Below, piece after piece: positions 25,844 through 35,412 of a DNA stretch of 64,000 nt. The DNA comes from an uncultured Helicobacteraceae bacterium (GTDB lineage Bacteria; Campylobacterota; Campylobacteria; Campylobacterales; Helicobacteraceae), in assembly GCA_944323755.1 (NCBI GenBank), contig CALUTR010000003.1, positions 124,001 through 188,000 on the forward strand. The letters are read 5' to 3'. The position numbers and the translations under genes are program-made. Below the pieces are notes generated by a model that was given only the letters and a program-made list of their open reading frames with translations, had not been told where the DNA came from and searched no databases. How positions within the stretch are numbered: position 1 is the stretch's first letter; each line of letters opens with the position of its first letter.

Positions 25844-26718
25844 TTCATTATCTTTACATCTAATTTATTATAAGGAATTTCAATTTTTGCGTTATCCAAA
25901 GCTTTTTTTACATTTTCTATCATATCACATTTAGTTTTAAAAAATGTATCATTATTTATAACCCATGCTCTAACAGAAAATTCTACAGCACTTGATTGCA
26001 ATTCATTTACACCGACAAAAACAGCTTTAAGTGGGTCTTCATCTCCTTTATCTATATTGTTTGTTGATTTTACTGCATTTCTAATGATTTCTTTTGCTTG
26101 GTCAATATCACTATCGTAACTAACACCAACTAGCCAGTCAATTCTTCTTACAACTTCTTTTGCATCTATTACATCTTGCATTTTTTTAGATCCAGCATTT
26201 CTTGCTGTGTAGTTTATAATTTGATTATTTGCTATATTTGTATTTGGTATAACCACAAGCTTTCCATCTGGTGTCTTCATGTATGTATGAAATAATGAAA
26301 TATCCTCTATAATGCCAACACTACCTCCTATTTCTACAGTATCACTTTTTGTAAATGGTCTAAACACGATAAGCATAATGCCACTTGCTAAGTTTGATAA
26401 AGAATCTTTTAAAGCAAGTGCTATTGCAAGACCAGCAGCACCAAGTGCAGCGATGATTGATGCAGTTTGCACTCCCATTGTTCCAAGCGTTGCAACAACT
26501 ACAATCACTATCATTCCAACAAATGTCACTTTAGATAAGAAGCTAGATAGCATTTCATCTTTTAGTGTCTTTAGTAATAGTTTTTTGATTTTTCCGCTTA
26601 CAAAATACGCAAACCATATTCCAAAAATTAATATAAAAATTGCTTTTGAGCCGACAATGAAGGCATTTATTAACTCATCTAGCATTAATCCTAGAATCTC
26701 TAATATCTTTTCTTTCAT
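25840..26718 (-). CDS. MscS-type mechanosensitive ion channel
   Basis: This 292-residue protein has three N-terminal membrane helices. The third (about 88-118) shows the Gly/Ala-rich pore pattern, with LGAAGLAIALAL, and continues into FRPFTKSDTVEIGG and GIIEDISLFHTYM, the start of the beta domain. A C-terminal alpha/beta domain follows. Such channels release solutes on hypo-osmotic shock. It overlaps the deaminase gene by 4 bases and starts 9 bases after the dihydroorotase-like gene. Confidence 0.9.
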   Translation of the reverse strand: MKEKILEILGLMLDELINAFIVGSKAIFILIFGIWFAYFVSGKIKKLLLKTLKDEMLSSFLSKVTFVGMIVIVVVATLGTMGVQTASIIAALGAAGLAIALALKDSLSNLASGIMLIVFRPFTKSDTVEIGGSVGIIEDISLFHTYMKTPDGKLVVIPNTNIANNQIINYTARNAGSKKMQDVIDAKEVVRRIDWLVGVSYDSDIDQAKEIIRNAVKSTNNIDKGDEDPLKAVFVGVNELQSSAVEFSVRAWVINNDTFFKTKCDMIENVKKALDNAKIEIPYNKLDVKIMK

Positions 26719-26727
26719 GACATTCCT

Positions 26728-27903
26728 TTAGATAAATTGCTCGACTTTACCATATAAGTTTTGATTATATGGAGTGTCTTCTATTATGCTATTTACATTT
26801 GTATCAATGATCATCAGTCGTGCTTCTTTGCCGACTTTTATCTCTCCATAATTCAAATTGAAGATTCTGGCTGGATTGCTAGAGCATATCTTAGATATTG
26901 TTTTTAAGTCTAAAATATTTGCTTTTATTAAATGCGAATATATTAGTGAAAAATAGTTTCCAATCGCATCAATTCCAAATTCTGCTTCATTAAATACTTG
27001 TTCTTTTAGTGATTTGTAGCACGCGCATTGAAGTGATGTTAATATATCAATCTTTCCATTTTTTAGCGCTTCTAGCAGCATTTCTTGCGTGTTTTTATCT
27101 TTTAATGGAGGATTTATCTTTGCTAAAGTGTTGTAATGATTGCACGCCAAGTCATTTAAAAGTAAATGATGTATTGAGACTTCGCAAAATATATTTGGAT
27201 TTATCTTTTTTGCTTCATTTATTAGATGAATGCTTCTTGTTTCGGTGATTGCTTGAAAAACTACTTTGATGTTATAAAATATCGCAACTTCTAGAATCTT
27301 TGCCACTTCTTTGATCTCACTTAGTGGATTTCTAGCAGGCAGTCCAAGCTTTGCGCTCATTTCTCCATAGTTTATAACGCCGCCCAATCCGTCATTTGCA
27401 TTGACTAATATAGGCACATTAAGCATTTTTGCGTATTTTGCAATTTTATCTATTGCGTTTGGTGATGCATTGCTATCTAAATTAATCCCAATGCCACCTA
27501 GTGAGTGCAATATCGATATGTCAACCAATTTCTCATCATTATTTAGCGATGATATTAGTGGCTTGATAGTAATTTGTAATTCTTTATTAATGCTTTTTAT
27601 GAATTCTAATACCATTTCATTGTCTATTTTTGGATTTGTGTTGCTATTTAGGATTAATAACCCTACCCCGCCATTCTTTGCTTTTATAGCTAGAGATTCT
27701 AGATTTTTTCTTGAGAGGGATTTATTTTTTGGAAAAACATTAAGATCAATGAATTGAGGCATTATTATTTTATCGCTACAATCAATGATCTCATCGTTAT
27801 CATTGATATGAGAATCAATTTTTACAATGATGTTATCTTTTATTTGTATATCAGATTCTAAGAATACATCTTTATCACATATTGTTGCATTTTTAAAAAT
27901 CAT
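26728..27903 (-). CDS. dihydroorotase-like protein lacking metal ligands
   Basis: This 391-residue protein is a dihydroorotase homologue by overall fold pattern: an N-terminal strand region, PQFIDLN at 49-55, a NPPLKD block near 265, and a C-terminal IKVGKEARLMIID. However, the HxH metal motif is absent (DLNVFP), and the usual Asp-His-Ala segment near 290 reads LTSLQCACY. It is therefore probably not catalytic. Inactive homologues (PyrX) support aspartate transcarbamoylase in some bacteria. The order ccdA, pyrC-like, deaminase resembles H. pylori HP0265-HP0267. Confidence 0.75.
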   Translation of the reverse strand: MIFKNATICDKDVFLESDIQIKDNIIVKIDSHINDNDEIIDCSDKIIMPQFIDLNVFPKNKSLSRKNLESLAIKAKNGGVGLLILNSNTNPKIDNEMVLEFIKSINKELQITIKPLISSLNNDEKLVDISILHSLGGIGINLDSNASPNAIDKIAKYAKMLNVPILVNANDGLGGVINYGEMSAKLGLPARNPLSEIKEVAKILEVAIFYNIKVVFQAITETRSIHLINEAKKINPNIFCEVSIHHLLLNDLACNHYNTLAKINPPLKDKNTQEMLLEALKNGKIDILTSLQCACYKSLKEQVFNEAEFGIDAIGNYFSLIYSHLIKANILDLKTISKICSSNPARIFNLNYGEIKVGKEARLMIIDTNVNSIIEDTPYNQNLYGKVEQFI

Positions 27904-27913
27904 TTATCCACCT

Positions 27914-28639
27914 TTAGCTTATTAGTTCGTTTAATTTATCCAGCCCGCCAAATGCTATTATTATACCTATTGCAATAAGTAATAAACCGCTTATGATTTC
28001 TATTGTTCTTGAATATTGCTTGATCTTGTCAAACATTTTGAAAAATCTCTCCACTGCAAGAGCTGTCAATAAAAAAGGAATAGCAAGACCTGCGGCATAC
28101 ACTATCATAAAGCTTAATCCACTAGTTCTATCTGTGCTACTTAAAACCATAATGCTACTTAGTATGGGACCTACACATGGGCTCCAACCAAGTGCAAATC
28201 CAACTCCAAGTATAAATGGCGAGATGTATTTTAAAAATTTATTATTCTCTAATTTTTTAGAATCAAATCTTTTTGTTTTGTATAAAATATTAAATTTTAT
28301 AATTCCAAGAAAGTGGATACCAAATAATACAATAATCCCGCCAGCAATGTAATTAAATATGCTATTTCCTAAGATTCTGCTAAGTATGGTGTTAAATGAG
28401 ATTCCAATTAAAATAAAAATCAATGAGAATCCAGCGACAAATAATAATGCTTTATTAAATATGGTTATTTTATTTTTTATGGATTTATTTTGTATTTCTT
28501 CAATTGAGATTCCACTAATATACGACATATATGGCGGTATAAGTGGTAAAATACAAGGGCTTAAAAAAGTCAAAATTCCAGCTAAAAACGAAATAGAATA
28601 TGGTAGTTTTTCAAAAAGATCTAATAATGCTAATTCCAA
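27914..28639 (-). CDS. ccdA: CcdA-type cytochrome c biogenesis/thiol transport protein
   Basis: This 241-residue membrane protein has six helices and two conserved Cys, Cys29 in FLSPCILPLIP and Cys155 in GWSPCVGPIL. CcdA passes electrons from cytoplasmic thioredoxin across the membrane to keep haem-binding cysteines reduced. TTG is the start: AAGGA lies 6 bases upstream on the minus strand. Its promoter is divergent from that of the DEAD-box helicase. Confidence 0.88.
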   Translation of the reverse strand: MELALLDLFEKLPYSISFLAGILTFLSPCILPLIPPYMSYISGISIEEIQNKSIKNKITIFNKALLFVAGFSLIFILIGISFNTILSRILGNSIFNYIAGGIIVLFGIHFLGIIKFNILYKTKRFDSKKLENNKFLKYISPFILGVGFALGWSPCVGPILSSIMVLSSTDRTSGLSFMIVYAAGLAIPFLLTALAVERFFKMFDKIKQYSRTIEIISGLLLIAIGIIIAFGGLDKLNELIS

Positions 28640-28675
28640 TTAAATTCCTTAATTATTATCTTAAAGAAGCGCCAA

Positions 28676-28681
28676 ATTATA
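28676..28681 (-). promoter_or_regulatory. -10 element of the ccdA operon
   Basis: On the minus strand this is TATAAT, 37 bases before the TTG start of ccdA. The divergent helicase promoter lies less than 30 bases away. Confidence 0.5.
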
Positions 28682-28703
28682 GCTAAACTAATTAACATTT
28701 AGT

Positions 28704-28709
28704 TATAAT
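28704..28709 (+). promoter_or_regulatory. -10 element of the DEAD-box helicase gene
   Basis: TATAAT at this position predicts a start near 28716 and a leader of about 67 bases before ATG 28783. The leader has a GGGTG motif close to the start codon. Confidence 0.5.
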
Positions 28710-28782
28710 TCGTGGCTTATATTGCTACTAATTTAGGATTTTTAAGCATAACTATTAAACTTTATAAGGGTGACTAATTAAT

Positions 28783-30156
28783 ATGAAACACATAGACACT
28801 AATAATGGCTTTTTAGAATTTCATTTAAAAGAAAAAGTTCTAAAAGGTATTTTTGAATTAGGTTTTAATACACCAAGTCCTGTGCAAAGGGATTCAATCC
28901 CGCTTATTTTAGAAGGGCATGATTTAATAGCACAAGCACAAACAGGTACAGGTAAAACCGCGGCATTTTCAATTCCTATTTTAAATATGCTAAAAAATAA
29001 TAGTGAGATTGAAGCCTTGATTATTACTCCAACAAGGGAACTTGCAATTCAAATTAGTGATGAAATTTTCAAGCTTGGTAAATTTCTTCGCACAAAAACT
29101 ATATGTGTATATGGTGGCCAATCGATAAAAAGACAAATCGAATTACTTAGCAAAAAGCCACAAGTAATGGTTGCAACACCAGGAAGGCTTCTTGATCATT
29201 TAAGAAATAATAGAATTAAAAAATTTAATCCAAAAATTGTTGTTTTAGATGAAAGCGATGAAATGCTTGATATGGGGTTTTTAGATAGCATTGAGGAGAT
29301 TTTTAGATTCATACCTCGTGATAGGCAGACATTGCTATTTTCAGCTACTATGCCAACACCAATTAAAAATCTTGCAAATAAAATTTTAAACAATCCAAAA
29401 AGTGTAAAAATTACTACTACGAATGTTACAAATACAGATATAGAACAAAAATATTATATTATCAATGAAAGTGAGAGAGATAGTGCTATTACGCGTTTGA
29501 TAGATGCTATAACACCACAAAAAAGCATTATTTTCACAAGAATGAAAAAAGAAGCTGATAAATTATCTCATTTTCTTGCTTCTAAAGGCTATAAAGCTGT
29601 TTCGCTACACGGAGATATGGAGCAAAGGGAAAGAAGGGTTGCAATCAAGGCTTTCAAAGAAAATAAGGCAGAAATATTGGTTGCCACTGATGTTGCAAGC
29701 AGAGGGCTTGATATAAGTGATGTTAGTCATGTTTTTAATTATCATATGCCGCTTAATCCAGAGAGCTATGTCCATAGGATTGGGAGAACTGGAAGAGCCG
29801 GGAAAAAGGGTGTAGCAATAACACTTGTAACGCCTCTTGAATTTAGAGATTTAAAGAGGATAAAAGATCAGATTAATACATCATTAGAATTATTTGAATT
29901 GCCAAATAATTACAATACAGATGATTTTGTATCAACAATATTAGATTATAAAATATCATCAGATTCTCTTGATTTATATCCAATACTAAGCTCAAAAATA
30001 GATAATGCACAGCTGATTTGTAAGCTTTTATCTTATTTATATGATAGCTTGAGTGGAATCTCAAAAAATAAAATCAAAGAATTACAAGATAGTTTAGATG
30101 AAGTTGTAAAACCAGCGCAAAAGCCAAGAAGAAGAGCAAAAAGAGGATGGATATGA
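28783..30156 (+). CDS. DEAD-box ATP-dependent RNA helicase
   Basis: This is a 457-residue RNA helicase with all motifs: the Q motif (FNTPSPVQRDSIP), motif I AQTGTGKT, PTRELA, motif II DESD, motif III SAT, DVASRGLDI, and motif VI HRIGRTGRAGK. Motif II reads DESD rather than DEAD. A basic tail (KPRRRAKRG) ends the protein. H. pylori has a single helicase of this class, RhpA, which works with RNase J in RNA decay. The gene overlaps the next by 4 bases. Confidence 0.9.
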   Translation: MKHIDTNNGFLEFHLKEKVLKGIFELGFNTPSPVQRDSIPLILEGHDLIAQAQTGTGKTAAFSIPILNMLKNNSEIEALIITPTRELAIQISDEIFKLGKFLRTKTICVYGGQSIKRQIELLSKKPQVMVATPGRLLDHLRNNRIKKFNPKIVVLDESDEMLDMGFLDSIEEIFRFIPRDRQTLLFSATMPTPIKNLANKILNNPKSVKITTTNVTNTDIEQKYYIINESERDSAITRLIDAITPQKSIIFTRMKKEADKLSHFLASKGYKAVSLHGDMEQRERRVAIKAFKENKAEILVATDVASRGLDISDVSHVFNYHMPLNPESYVHRIGRTGRAGKKGVAITLVTPLEFRDLKRIKDQINTSLELFELPNNYNTDDFVSTILDYKISSDSLDLYPILSSKIDNAQLICKLLSYLYDSLSGISKNKIKELQDSLDEVVKPAQKPRRRAKRGWI

Positions 30157-31274
30157 ATTTTGCACCATATCCCTTTGAGCGATTAAATAAACTTATAAGT
30201 GGCATTGAGCCAAAAAAGGATATTATCAAGTTAACAATAGGTGAACCGCAATTTGATACGCCACAAAATATACAAAATGAATTAATTAATAATGTAAAGC
30301 TGCTAAATAAATATCCATCTAGTATGGGAGAATCGTATCTTATAGATTCGCAACTTGGATTTATTAAAAGACGATTTGGAGTAGATCTCACAAAGGATCA
30401 TATTATTCCTACATTTGGCACTAGGGAATGTTTGTTTAATTTTCCTTGTTTTGTTTTTGGGTCGCTAAAAAATAATGCAACAAAAACTATGGCTTTTCCA
30501 AATCCATTCTACCAGATTTATGAAGGTAGTGCCATTGCAAGTGGTGCAAGTATTATTTATATGAATCTTGATTTAAATAATGATTATAAACCTTATTTAG
30601 ATGAAGGAGATTTAGAAAAAGTTGATTTAGTTATTTTGAATTCACCAAATAATCCAACAGGGAGCGTGCTAAGTAAGGATGATTTGGTATCTTGGGTTAA
30701 ATTATCATTGCAATATGATTTTATTCTTTTAAATGATGAGTGTTATAGTGAAATTTATGAAGATTCTAAGCCACATTCTATACTTGAGGCTTGCATTGAT
30801 GCTGGTAATGTAGATTTTAAAAATATTGTATGTATAAATTCTATTTCTAAGCGCTCTTCTGCTCCTGGTCTTAGAAGTGGTTTTATAGCTGGAGATAAGG
30901 ATATATTGCGTGAATATCGACTTTATCGCACTTATATTGGTGCTGCTTCTCCTATTCCATTGCAAAAAGCAGCAGCTATCGCTTGGAATGATGATGTAAG
31001 TGCTGAAATTTTTAGAATAAAATATGCTAAAAATTTATCATATGCACGGGATATTTTAGGTGTTCAAGTAAGTCCATATACATTTTATGTTTGGTTAAAA
31101 GTAAAAGATGATTTAGAATTTACAAAAGATCTATATAAAAATGAAGGAATTCTAGTCCTTCCAGGTAGATTTTTAGGTAGAAATGAAGCAGGAAGCGGAT
31201 ATGTAAGGCTTGCTCTTGTGTATGAAGAAAATATTATTATTGATGCATTAAAAAGGCTTAAAAATTGGATATAA
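30153..31274 (+). CDS. dapC: class I/II aminotransferase, probable succinyldiaminopimelate transaminase
   Basis: This is a 373-residue PLP aminotransferase. ATG 30153 overlaps the helicase stop (ATGA) and has AGAGG 7 bases upstream; ATG 30147 is an alternative. Motifs: LTIGEPQFDTP near 28, SPNNPTGS near 168, LNDECYSEIY near 194, and the PLP Lys in NSISKRSSAPGLRSGF near 230. The family includes DapC, which makes succinyl-diaminopimelate for lysine and peptidoglycan. The downstream murC supports a cell-wall role. Exact substrate is inferred. Confidence 0.72.
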   Translation: MNFAPYPFERLNKLISGIEPKKDIIKLTIGEPQFDTPQNIQNELINNVKLLNKYPSSMGESYLIDSQLGFIKRRFGVDLTKDHIIPTFGTRECLFNFPCFVFGSLKNNATKTMAFPNPFYQIYEGSAIASGASIIYMNLDLNNDYKPYLDEGDLEKVDLVILNSPNNPTGSVLSKDDLVSWVKLSLQYDFILLNDECYSEIYEDSKPHSILEACIDAGNVDFKNIVCINSISKRSSAPGLRSGFIAGDKDILREYRLYRTYIGAASPIPLQKAAAIAWNDDVSAEIFRIKYAKNLSYARDILGVQVSPYTFYVWLKVKDDLEFTKDLYKNEGILVLPGRFLGRNEAGSGYVRLALVYEENIIIDALKRLKNWI

Positions 31275-32590
31275 AACATATACATTTTGTTGGTATTGGT
31301 GGTATTGGTATTTCTGGGTTAGCTAGGTATATGCAAGCACAAGGTGTTAAAATTAGTGGCTCTGATGTTGCTATTAGTTGTTCTACAAAATATCTAGAAT
31401 CTCTTGGTGTGAAAATAAATATCCCTCATAATAGATCATTTATAACAGATCCATCATTAGTAATCCACTCTGCAATTATTAAACAAGACAATGAAGAGTT
31501 GATATGTGCGAAGAATAAAGGCATAAGTGTGCTATCAAGGGCAGAAGCTCTCAAGATTATATTATCACAAAAGCGTGTATTTTCTGTATGTGGCGCACAC
31601 GGCAAAAGTTCAACAACAGCAATGTTAAGTGCTATTTTAAATCAATATGGGGCAATTATTGGAGCACAATCAAAGGAGTTTGATTCTAATGTTCGTGCTA
31701 CAAAAAGCCATAGTGTTGTATTTGAAGCTGATGAAAGTGATGGTAGCTTTTTGAATTCTAATCCGTATTGTGCCATAGTGACGAATGCAGAACCAGAGCA
31801 TATGGAATATTATGATTATGATTTAAATCGCTTTCATAAGGCTTATGTTGATTTTTTGAGTATGGCAAAGATTCGCGTTATTAATGCTGAAGATGAGTTT
31901 TTATCTATATTAAAAATTGATGCAATTAGGCTTTATCCAAGTAGAGATATTAAAAATCTTAGATTCTTTTTAAAAAACAATGAACCATATAGTTCTTTTA
32001 GTTTATTTAATAATGGTCATTTCATTGGTGATTTTGAAGTTTGGGGTTTTGGAAGGCATACTGCGCTAAATGCATCACTTGCAATTCTTGCATCTTTGGG
32101 TGAATTGAATGTGGAATTGATACAGGAAAATTTAAAAAATTATAAGGGAATAAAAAAACGATTTGATATTTTGTGCAATGATGGTTGTGTGATTATTGAT
32201 GATTATGGGCATCACCCAACTGAAATAAAAAGCACGCTTGATTCTATTAGACAATACACAAAGTTAAAAAATATCCAAACTATTAGCGCTATTTGGCAGC
32301 CGCATAAATATTCTAGAACTATACACAATATTGATGGTTTTGTTGATTGTTTTAATGGTGTTGATAAATTGATTATTTTGCCTGTTTGGCGTGCTTATGA
32401 GGATCCAATTGATATTGATTTTGATGGTTATTTTGGTAGATATGATCCTATATTTGCTGATGAAATTAAAAGAAATGGTTCAAGTATTGAAATTATTAAA
32501 GATGATAAAGTTTTAGATACATTGAATTCTGGATTGATTGTTGGTTTTGGTGCAGGTGATATTACATATCAAATGCGAGGAAGTGTATAA
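31265..32590 (+). CDS. murC: UDP-N-acetylmuramate-L-alanine ligase
   Basis: MurC adds L-alanine to UDP-N-acetylmuramate, the first step of the peptidoglycan stem peptide. This 441-residue protein starts at TTG 31265 and overlaps the aminotransferase gene by 10 bases. Motifs: HFVGIGGIGISGLA at 8-21, the ATP loop CGAHGKSSTTAML near 112, FEADESDGSF near 155, and DDYGHHPTEIK near 310. The aminotransferase-murC-small gene-mutS2 order is also found in H. pylori. Confidence 0.95.
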   Translation: MDIKHIHFVGIGGIGISGLARYMQAQGVKISGSDVAISCSTKYLESLGVKINIPHNRSFITDPSLVIHSAIIKQDNEELICAKNKGISVLSRAEALKIILSQKRVFSVCGAHGKSSTTAMLSAILNQYGAIIGAQSKEFDSNVRATKSHSVVFEADESDGSFLNSNPYCAIVTNAEPEHMEYYDYDLNRFHKAYVDFLSMAKIRVINAEDEFLSILKIDAIRLYPSRDIKNLRFFLKNNEPYSSFSLFNNGHFIGDFEVWGFGRHTALNASLAILASLGELNVELIQENLKNYKGIKKRFDILCNDGCVIIDDYGHHPTEIKSTLDSIRQYTKLKNIQTISAIWQPHKYSRTIHNIDGFVDCFNGVDKLIILPVWRAYEDPIDIDFDGYFGRYDPIFADEIKRNGSSIEIIKDDKVLDTLNSGLIVGFGAGDITYQMRGSV

Positions 32591-32595
32591 AAATA

Positions 32596-32931
32596 ATGAG
32601 AATCTTTATTTATTGTTTTATTGCATTTATAGCTGGCATTGCAATTTATTTTATTATACGCGGTAGTCTAACTAAGCAAAAGAAAATCATTATAGGTATT
32701 TTGATTGCTTTATTATTTATTACTATAGGTATATATACAGCTATACAGGATAGTCATAATAAGCGAGATATTGATTTGATTGCTTCATTTATGCGTGGTG
32801 AGGTATTAAAATGTGGTGATATTGATGTTAAAAATGATAAATTTAACTTTACAAACCCTACACTTAGCTTCATTGGTAAAAAAGATACTGAATTTTATGG
32901 GAAGATAATTTCTATTAAGCAATGCTATTAA
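32596..32931 (+). CDS. small conserved membrane protein between murC and mutS2
   Basis: This 111-residue protein has two N-terminal membrane helices (about 2-18 and 30-50) and a 60-residue soluble tail containing two Cys (VLKCGDIDV and a C-terminal Cys-Tyr). The position matches a gene of unknown function between murC and mutS2 in H. pylori. It overlaps mutS2 by 10 bases. No function can be assigned. Confidence 0.65.
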   Translation: MRIFIYCFIAFIAGIAIYFIIRGSLTKQKKIIIGILIALLFITIGIYTAIQDSHNKRDIDLIASFMRGEVLKCGDIDVKNDKFNFTNPTLSFIGKKDTEFYGKIISIKQCY

Positions 32932-35141
32932 AAGATATAGAAACACTCTGCAGCAAGCTTGATTTGTCTGAATTTATCGAAAGGTTTAGTAGGTATTTTT
33001 CGCGTATTTCACCATTTTATATTGAAGGTGATATAAATATCCTAAAGCAATTCATTGATGAGTTTGATAAAGTACAATTTGTGCCACCAAAGCATATATC
33101 TAATTTAGATGATGAGCTTATGCATATAAAAAAACTTGGGGTTTTGAAATTAGATTCCATATTTGAGTTTGTGAAAATTATTAAATATTTTTTGTATTTG
33201 AAGCGAATTAATGTTGATGATTTTAAGCATATATCAAATTGGTTGTCAAATATTAATATACCAAGTGAGATTATAGCTATTGCGCGAAGTTTTGATGATG
33301 ATGGGAATCTAAATAGTGGAAACTATCCAAAGCTAGATTCTCTCTACTTAAGCATTTCGTTACTAAAAAATGAGCTTAAAAAATCTATTGATAAGATTTT
33401 TCAAAAAGATAGAATCTCACCATATTTAATCGATAGGCAAACTCATTTAATAGATTCCAAAGAATGCCTATTGCTTAAAGCAGGATTTAATAAAGAGCTA
33501 GATGGTAGAATCTTAGAGCGATCTGCATCTGGATATTTCTATGTGTTTCCATCTACACTTCAAGGTATTTATGATAGGCTTGATAAGCTATATAATGAAG
33601 TTGAAATTATAATCTATGAAATTGAAAGTGATATAACTAAGATTTTCTTTAAAAATTATGCTTTTTTAAAATACATAAACAGAGAATTTGATAAATTTGA
33701 TTGTATTCAAGCTAGAGTAATGTTTGCTAAGGCATTTGATTATAGTTTTATATTACCAAATAATAAGGGTGATATTGTTTTGTGTGATTTCTCGTATCCT
33801 TCTTTAAGTAACCCAATACCAAGTAATATTGATTTTACAAAGCAGATTTTGATTGTTACAGGTGTTAATGCAGGTGGTAAAACAATGTTGCTTAAGTCCA
33901 TTTTAAGCGCTGTGTTGCTTGCTAAATATCTTATTCCATTTAAAGTGAATGCGCAAAAGTCAAAGATTGCAAATTTTAGAAATATTTATGCAGTAATCAA
34001 TGATCCGCAAAATTCTAAAAATGATATATCTACTTTTGCAGGTAGAATGGTGGAATTTAAAAATATTTTTTCAATGGATCGTTTGCTTCTTGGTATTGAT
34101 GAGATAGAGCTAGGAACTGATGCAAATGAGGCTAGCGCATTGTATTTTTCTATATTAAATTATCTACAAAATAAAGGTGCAAAGATTGTGATTACTACGC
34201 ATCATAAGCAACTTGCTTCAATGATGGCTAAAAATCCAAATGTAGAGTTTATGGCAGCAATTTATGATGAATCTTCGCGAATGCCTACATATACATTTTT
34301 GCAGGGTTGTATTGGTAAATCTTATGCATTTGAGAGTGCAATTAGATATGGAATTCCGCTTAATATAATCAATGATGCAAAATCCATATATGGCGATAAT
34401 TTAGAGAATCTAAATGAACTTATAGAGCAAACATCGCTTTTGCAGTCTCAATTAAAACAAAAAGAGGATAAACTAGATAGGTTGTTGCAATCAAATGAAA
34501 ATAAAAATCACGAGTTAAATGATCTTATTTTAAAACAGAATACCGAATTAAATAATAAAAAAATAGAGCTAGAAAATACCTATAACACACTACTTAAAGA
34601 ATTAAAATCAGCAATAAAAACAAATAATGCAAAGACAATGCAGCAAGTATTAAATAAGCAAAATGAAATTCTTAAGTCCCTGCCAAAACCAGAGATAAAT
34701 AAAAATATAAAATTTGAAATTGGAAATAGAGTGCAAAGTGGTAAAAATAGCGGTGTTGTATTGAGTATTAATAATAATATAGCATTAGTTGAGTTAGATA
34801 ATGGAAGGAAAATGAAGATTCACATATCTATGCTTAAATTGGGTGCAACACTAAGTCATAAACAAAAACAACATATAAGCATTAATTCAAATGCTATGCA
34901 TTGTCTCCCATCTATTGATTTGCACGGAAAGCGTGTTGATGATGCATTAGAAATACTAGATGATTATATTTCTAGATGTCTTATAGCTGGATATGATGAA
35001 GTGTTAATTAAACACGGCATAGGTAGTGGTGTGCTTTCAAAAGTGGTGAAAGAATTTCTAGAGAGGCATAAAAAGGTAAGAAGCTTTAGTGATGCACCAC
35101 CTCAAAGTGGTGGTTTTGGGGCAAAAATTGTAAAATTTTAG
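32922..35141 (+). CDS. mutS2: MutS2 family ATPase/Smr nuclease
   Basis: This is a 739-residue protein. It has a MutS-type helical core, a Walker A loop GVNAGGKTMLL near 314, Walker B LLGIDEIELG near 385, ITTHHKQLA near 420, a long coiled coil (500-580), and a C-terminal Smr nuclease domain with DLHGKRVDDALE and IKHGIGSGVLS (about 660-739). MutS2 lacks mismatch recognition domains; in H. pylori it suppresses recombination and repairs oxidative damage. In other bacteria it acts in rescue of collided ribosomes. Confidence 0.93.
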   Translation: MLLKDIETLCSKLDLSEFIERFSRYFSRISPFYIEGDINILKQFIDEFDKVQFVPPKHISNLDDELMHIKKLGVLKLDSIFEFVKIIKYFLYLKRINVDDFKHISNWLSNINIPSEIIAIARSFDDDGNLNSGNYPKLDSLYLSISLLKNELKKSIDKIFQKDRISPYLIDRQTHLIDSKECLLLKAGFNKELDGRILERSASGYFYVFPSTLQGIYDRLDKLYNEVEIIIYEIESDITKIFFKNYAFLKYINREFDKFDCIQARVMFAKAFDYSFILPNNKGDIVLCDFSYPSLSNPIPSNIDFTKQILIVTGVNAGGKTMLLKSILSAVLLAKYLIPFKVNAQKSKIANFRNIYAVINDPQNSKNDISTFAGRMVEFKNIFSMDRLLLGIDEIELGTDANEASALYFSILNYLQNKGAKIVITTHHKQLASMMAKNPNVEFMAAIYDESSRMPTYTFLQGCIGKSYAFESAIRYGIPLNIINDAKSIYGDNLENLNELIEQTSLLQSQLKQKEDKLDRLLQSNENKNHELNDLILKQNTELNNKKIELENTYNTLLKELKSAIKTNNAKTMQQVLNKQNEILKSLPKPEINKNIKFEIGNRVQSGKNSGVVLSINNNIALVELDNGRKMKIHISMLKLGATLSHKQKQHISINSNAMHCLPSIDLHGKRVDDALEILDDYISRCLIAGYDEVLIKHGIGSGVLSKVVKEFLERHKKVRSFSDAPPQSGGFGAKIVKF

Positions 35142-35232
35142 TATTTTTGTGGATATTTTATGTATGAAATTAGTTTATTTGGCAATATTTTGGATTTTTT
35201 AGAGTATAAATGTTGCTTTATATCCTTAGTTG

Positions 35233-35241
35233 TGATACAAT
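35233..35241 (+). promoter_or_regulatory. possible promoter of the MSHA-like operon
   Basis: The 271-base gap between mutS2 and the next gene is AT-rich and holds no credible gene. A TGATACAAT element here (TGN plus TACAAT) is the best -10 candidate and would leave a leader of about 165 bases. No operator or riboswitch was recognised in the gap. Confidence 0.3.
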
Positions 35242-35412
35242 CCTAAATTTATATCAATAGCTTGAAATTATGGCAAAATATAGCATTTATTAACAATATG
35301 AATTTTATTAATTTTTTGTAATTTGTATGCAAGTTATTGATTTAAATGCCGATAGTTTGTGAATACTTTATTGGGTTAGTTATTAAATTTTTTATTTTCA
35401 GGGATAATATAT

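Noticed and set aside
35160..35246. A 28-codon frame starting ATG in the gap before the MSHA-like operon
   Set aside because: It has no ribosome binding site and its composition is like the surrounding AT-rich DNA. A promoter-like element overlaps its end.
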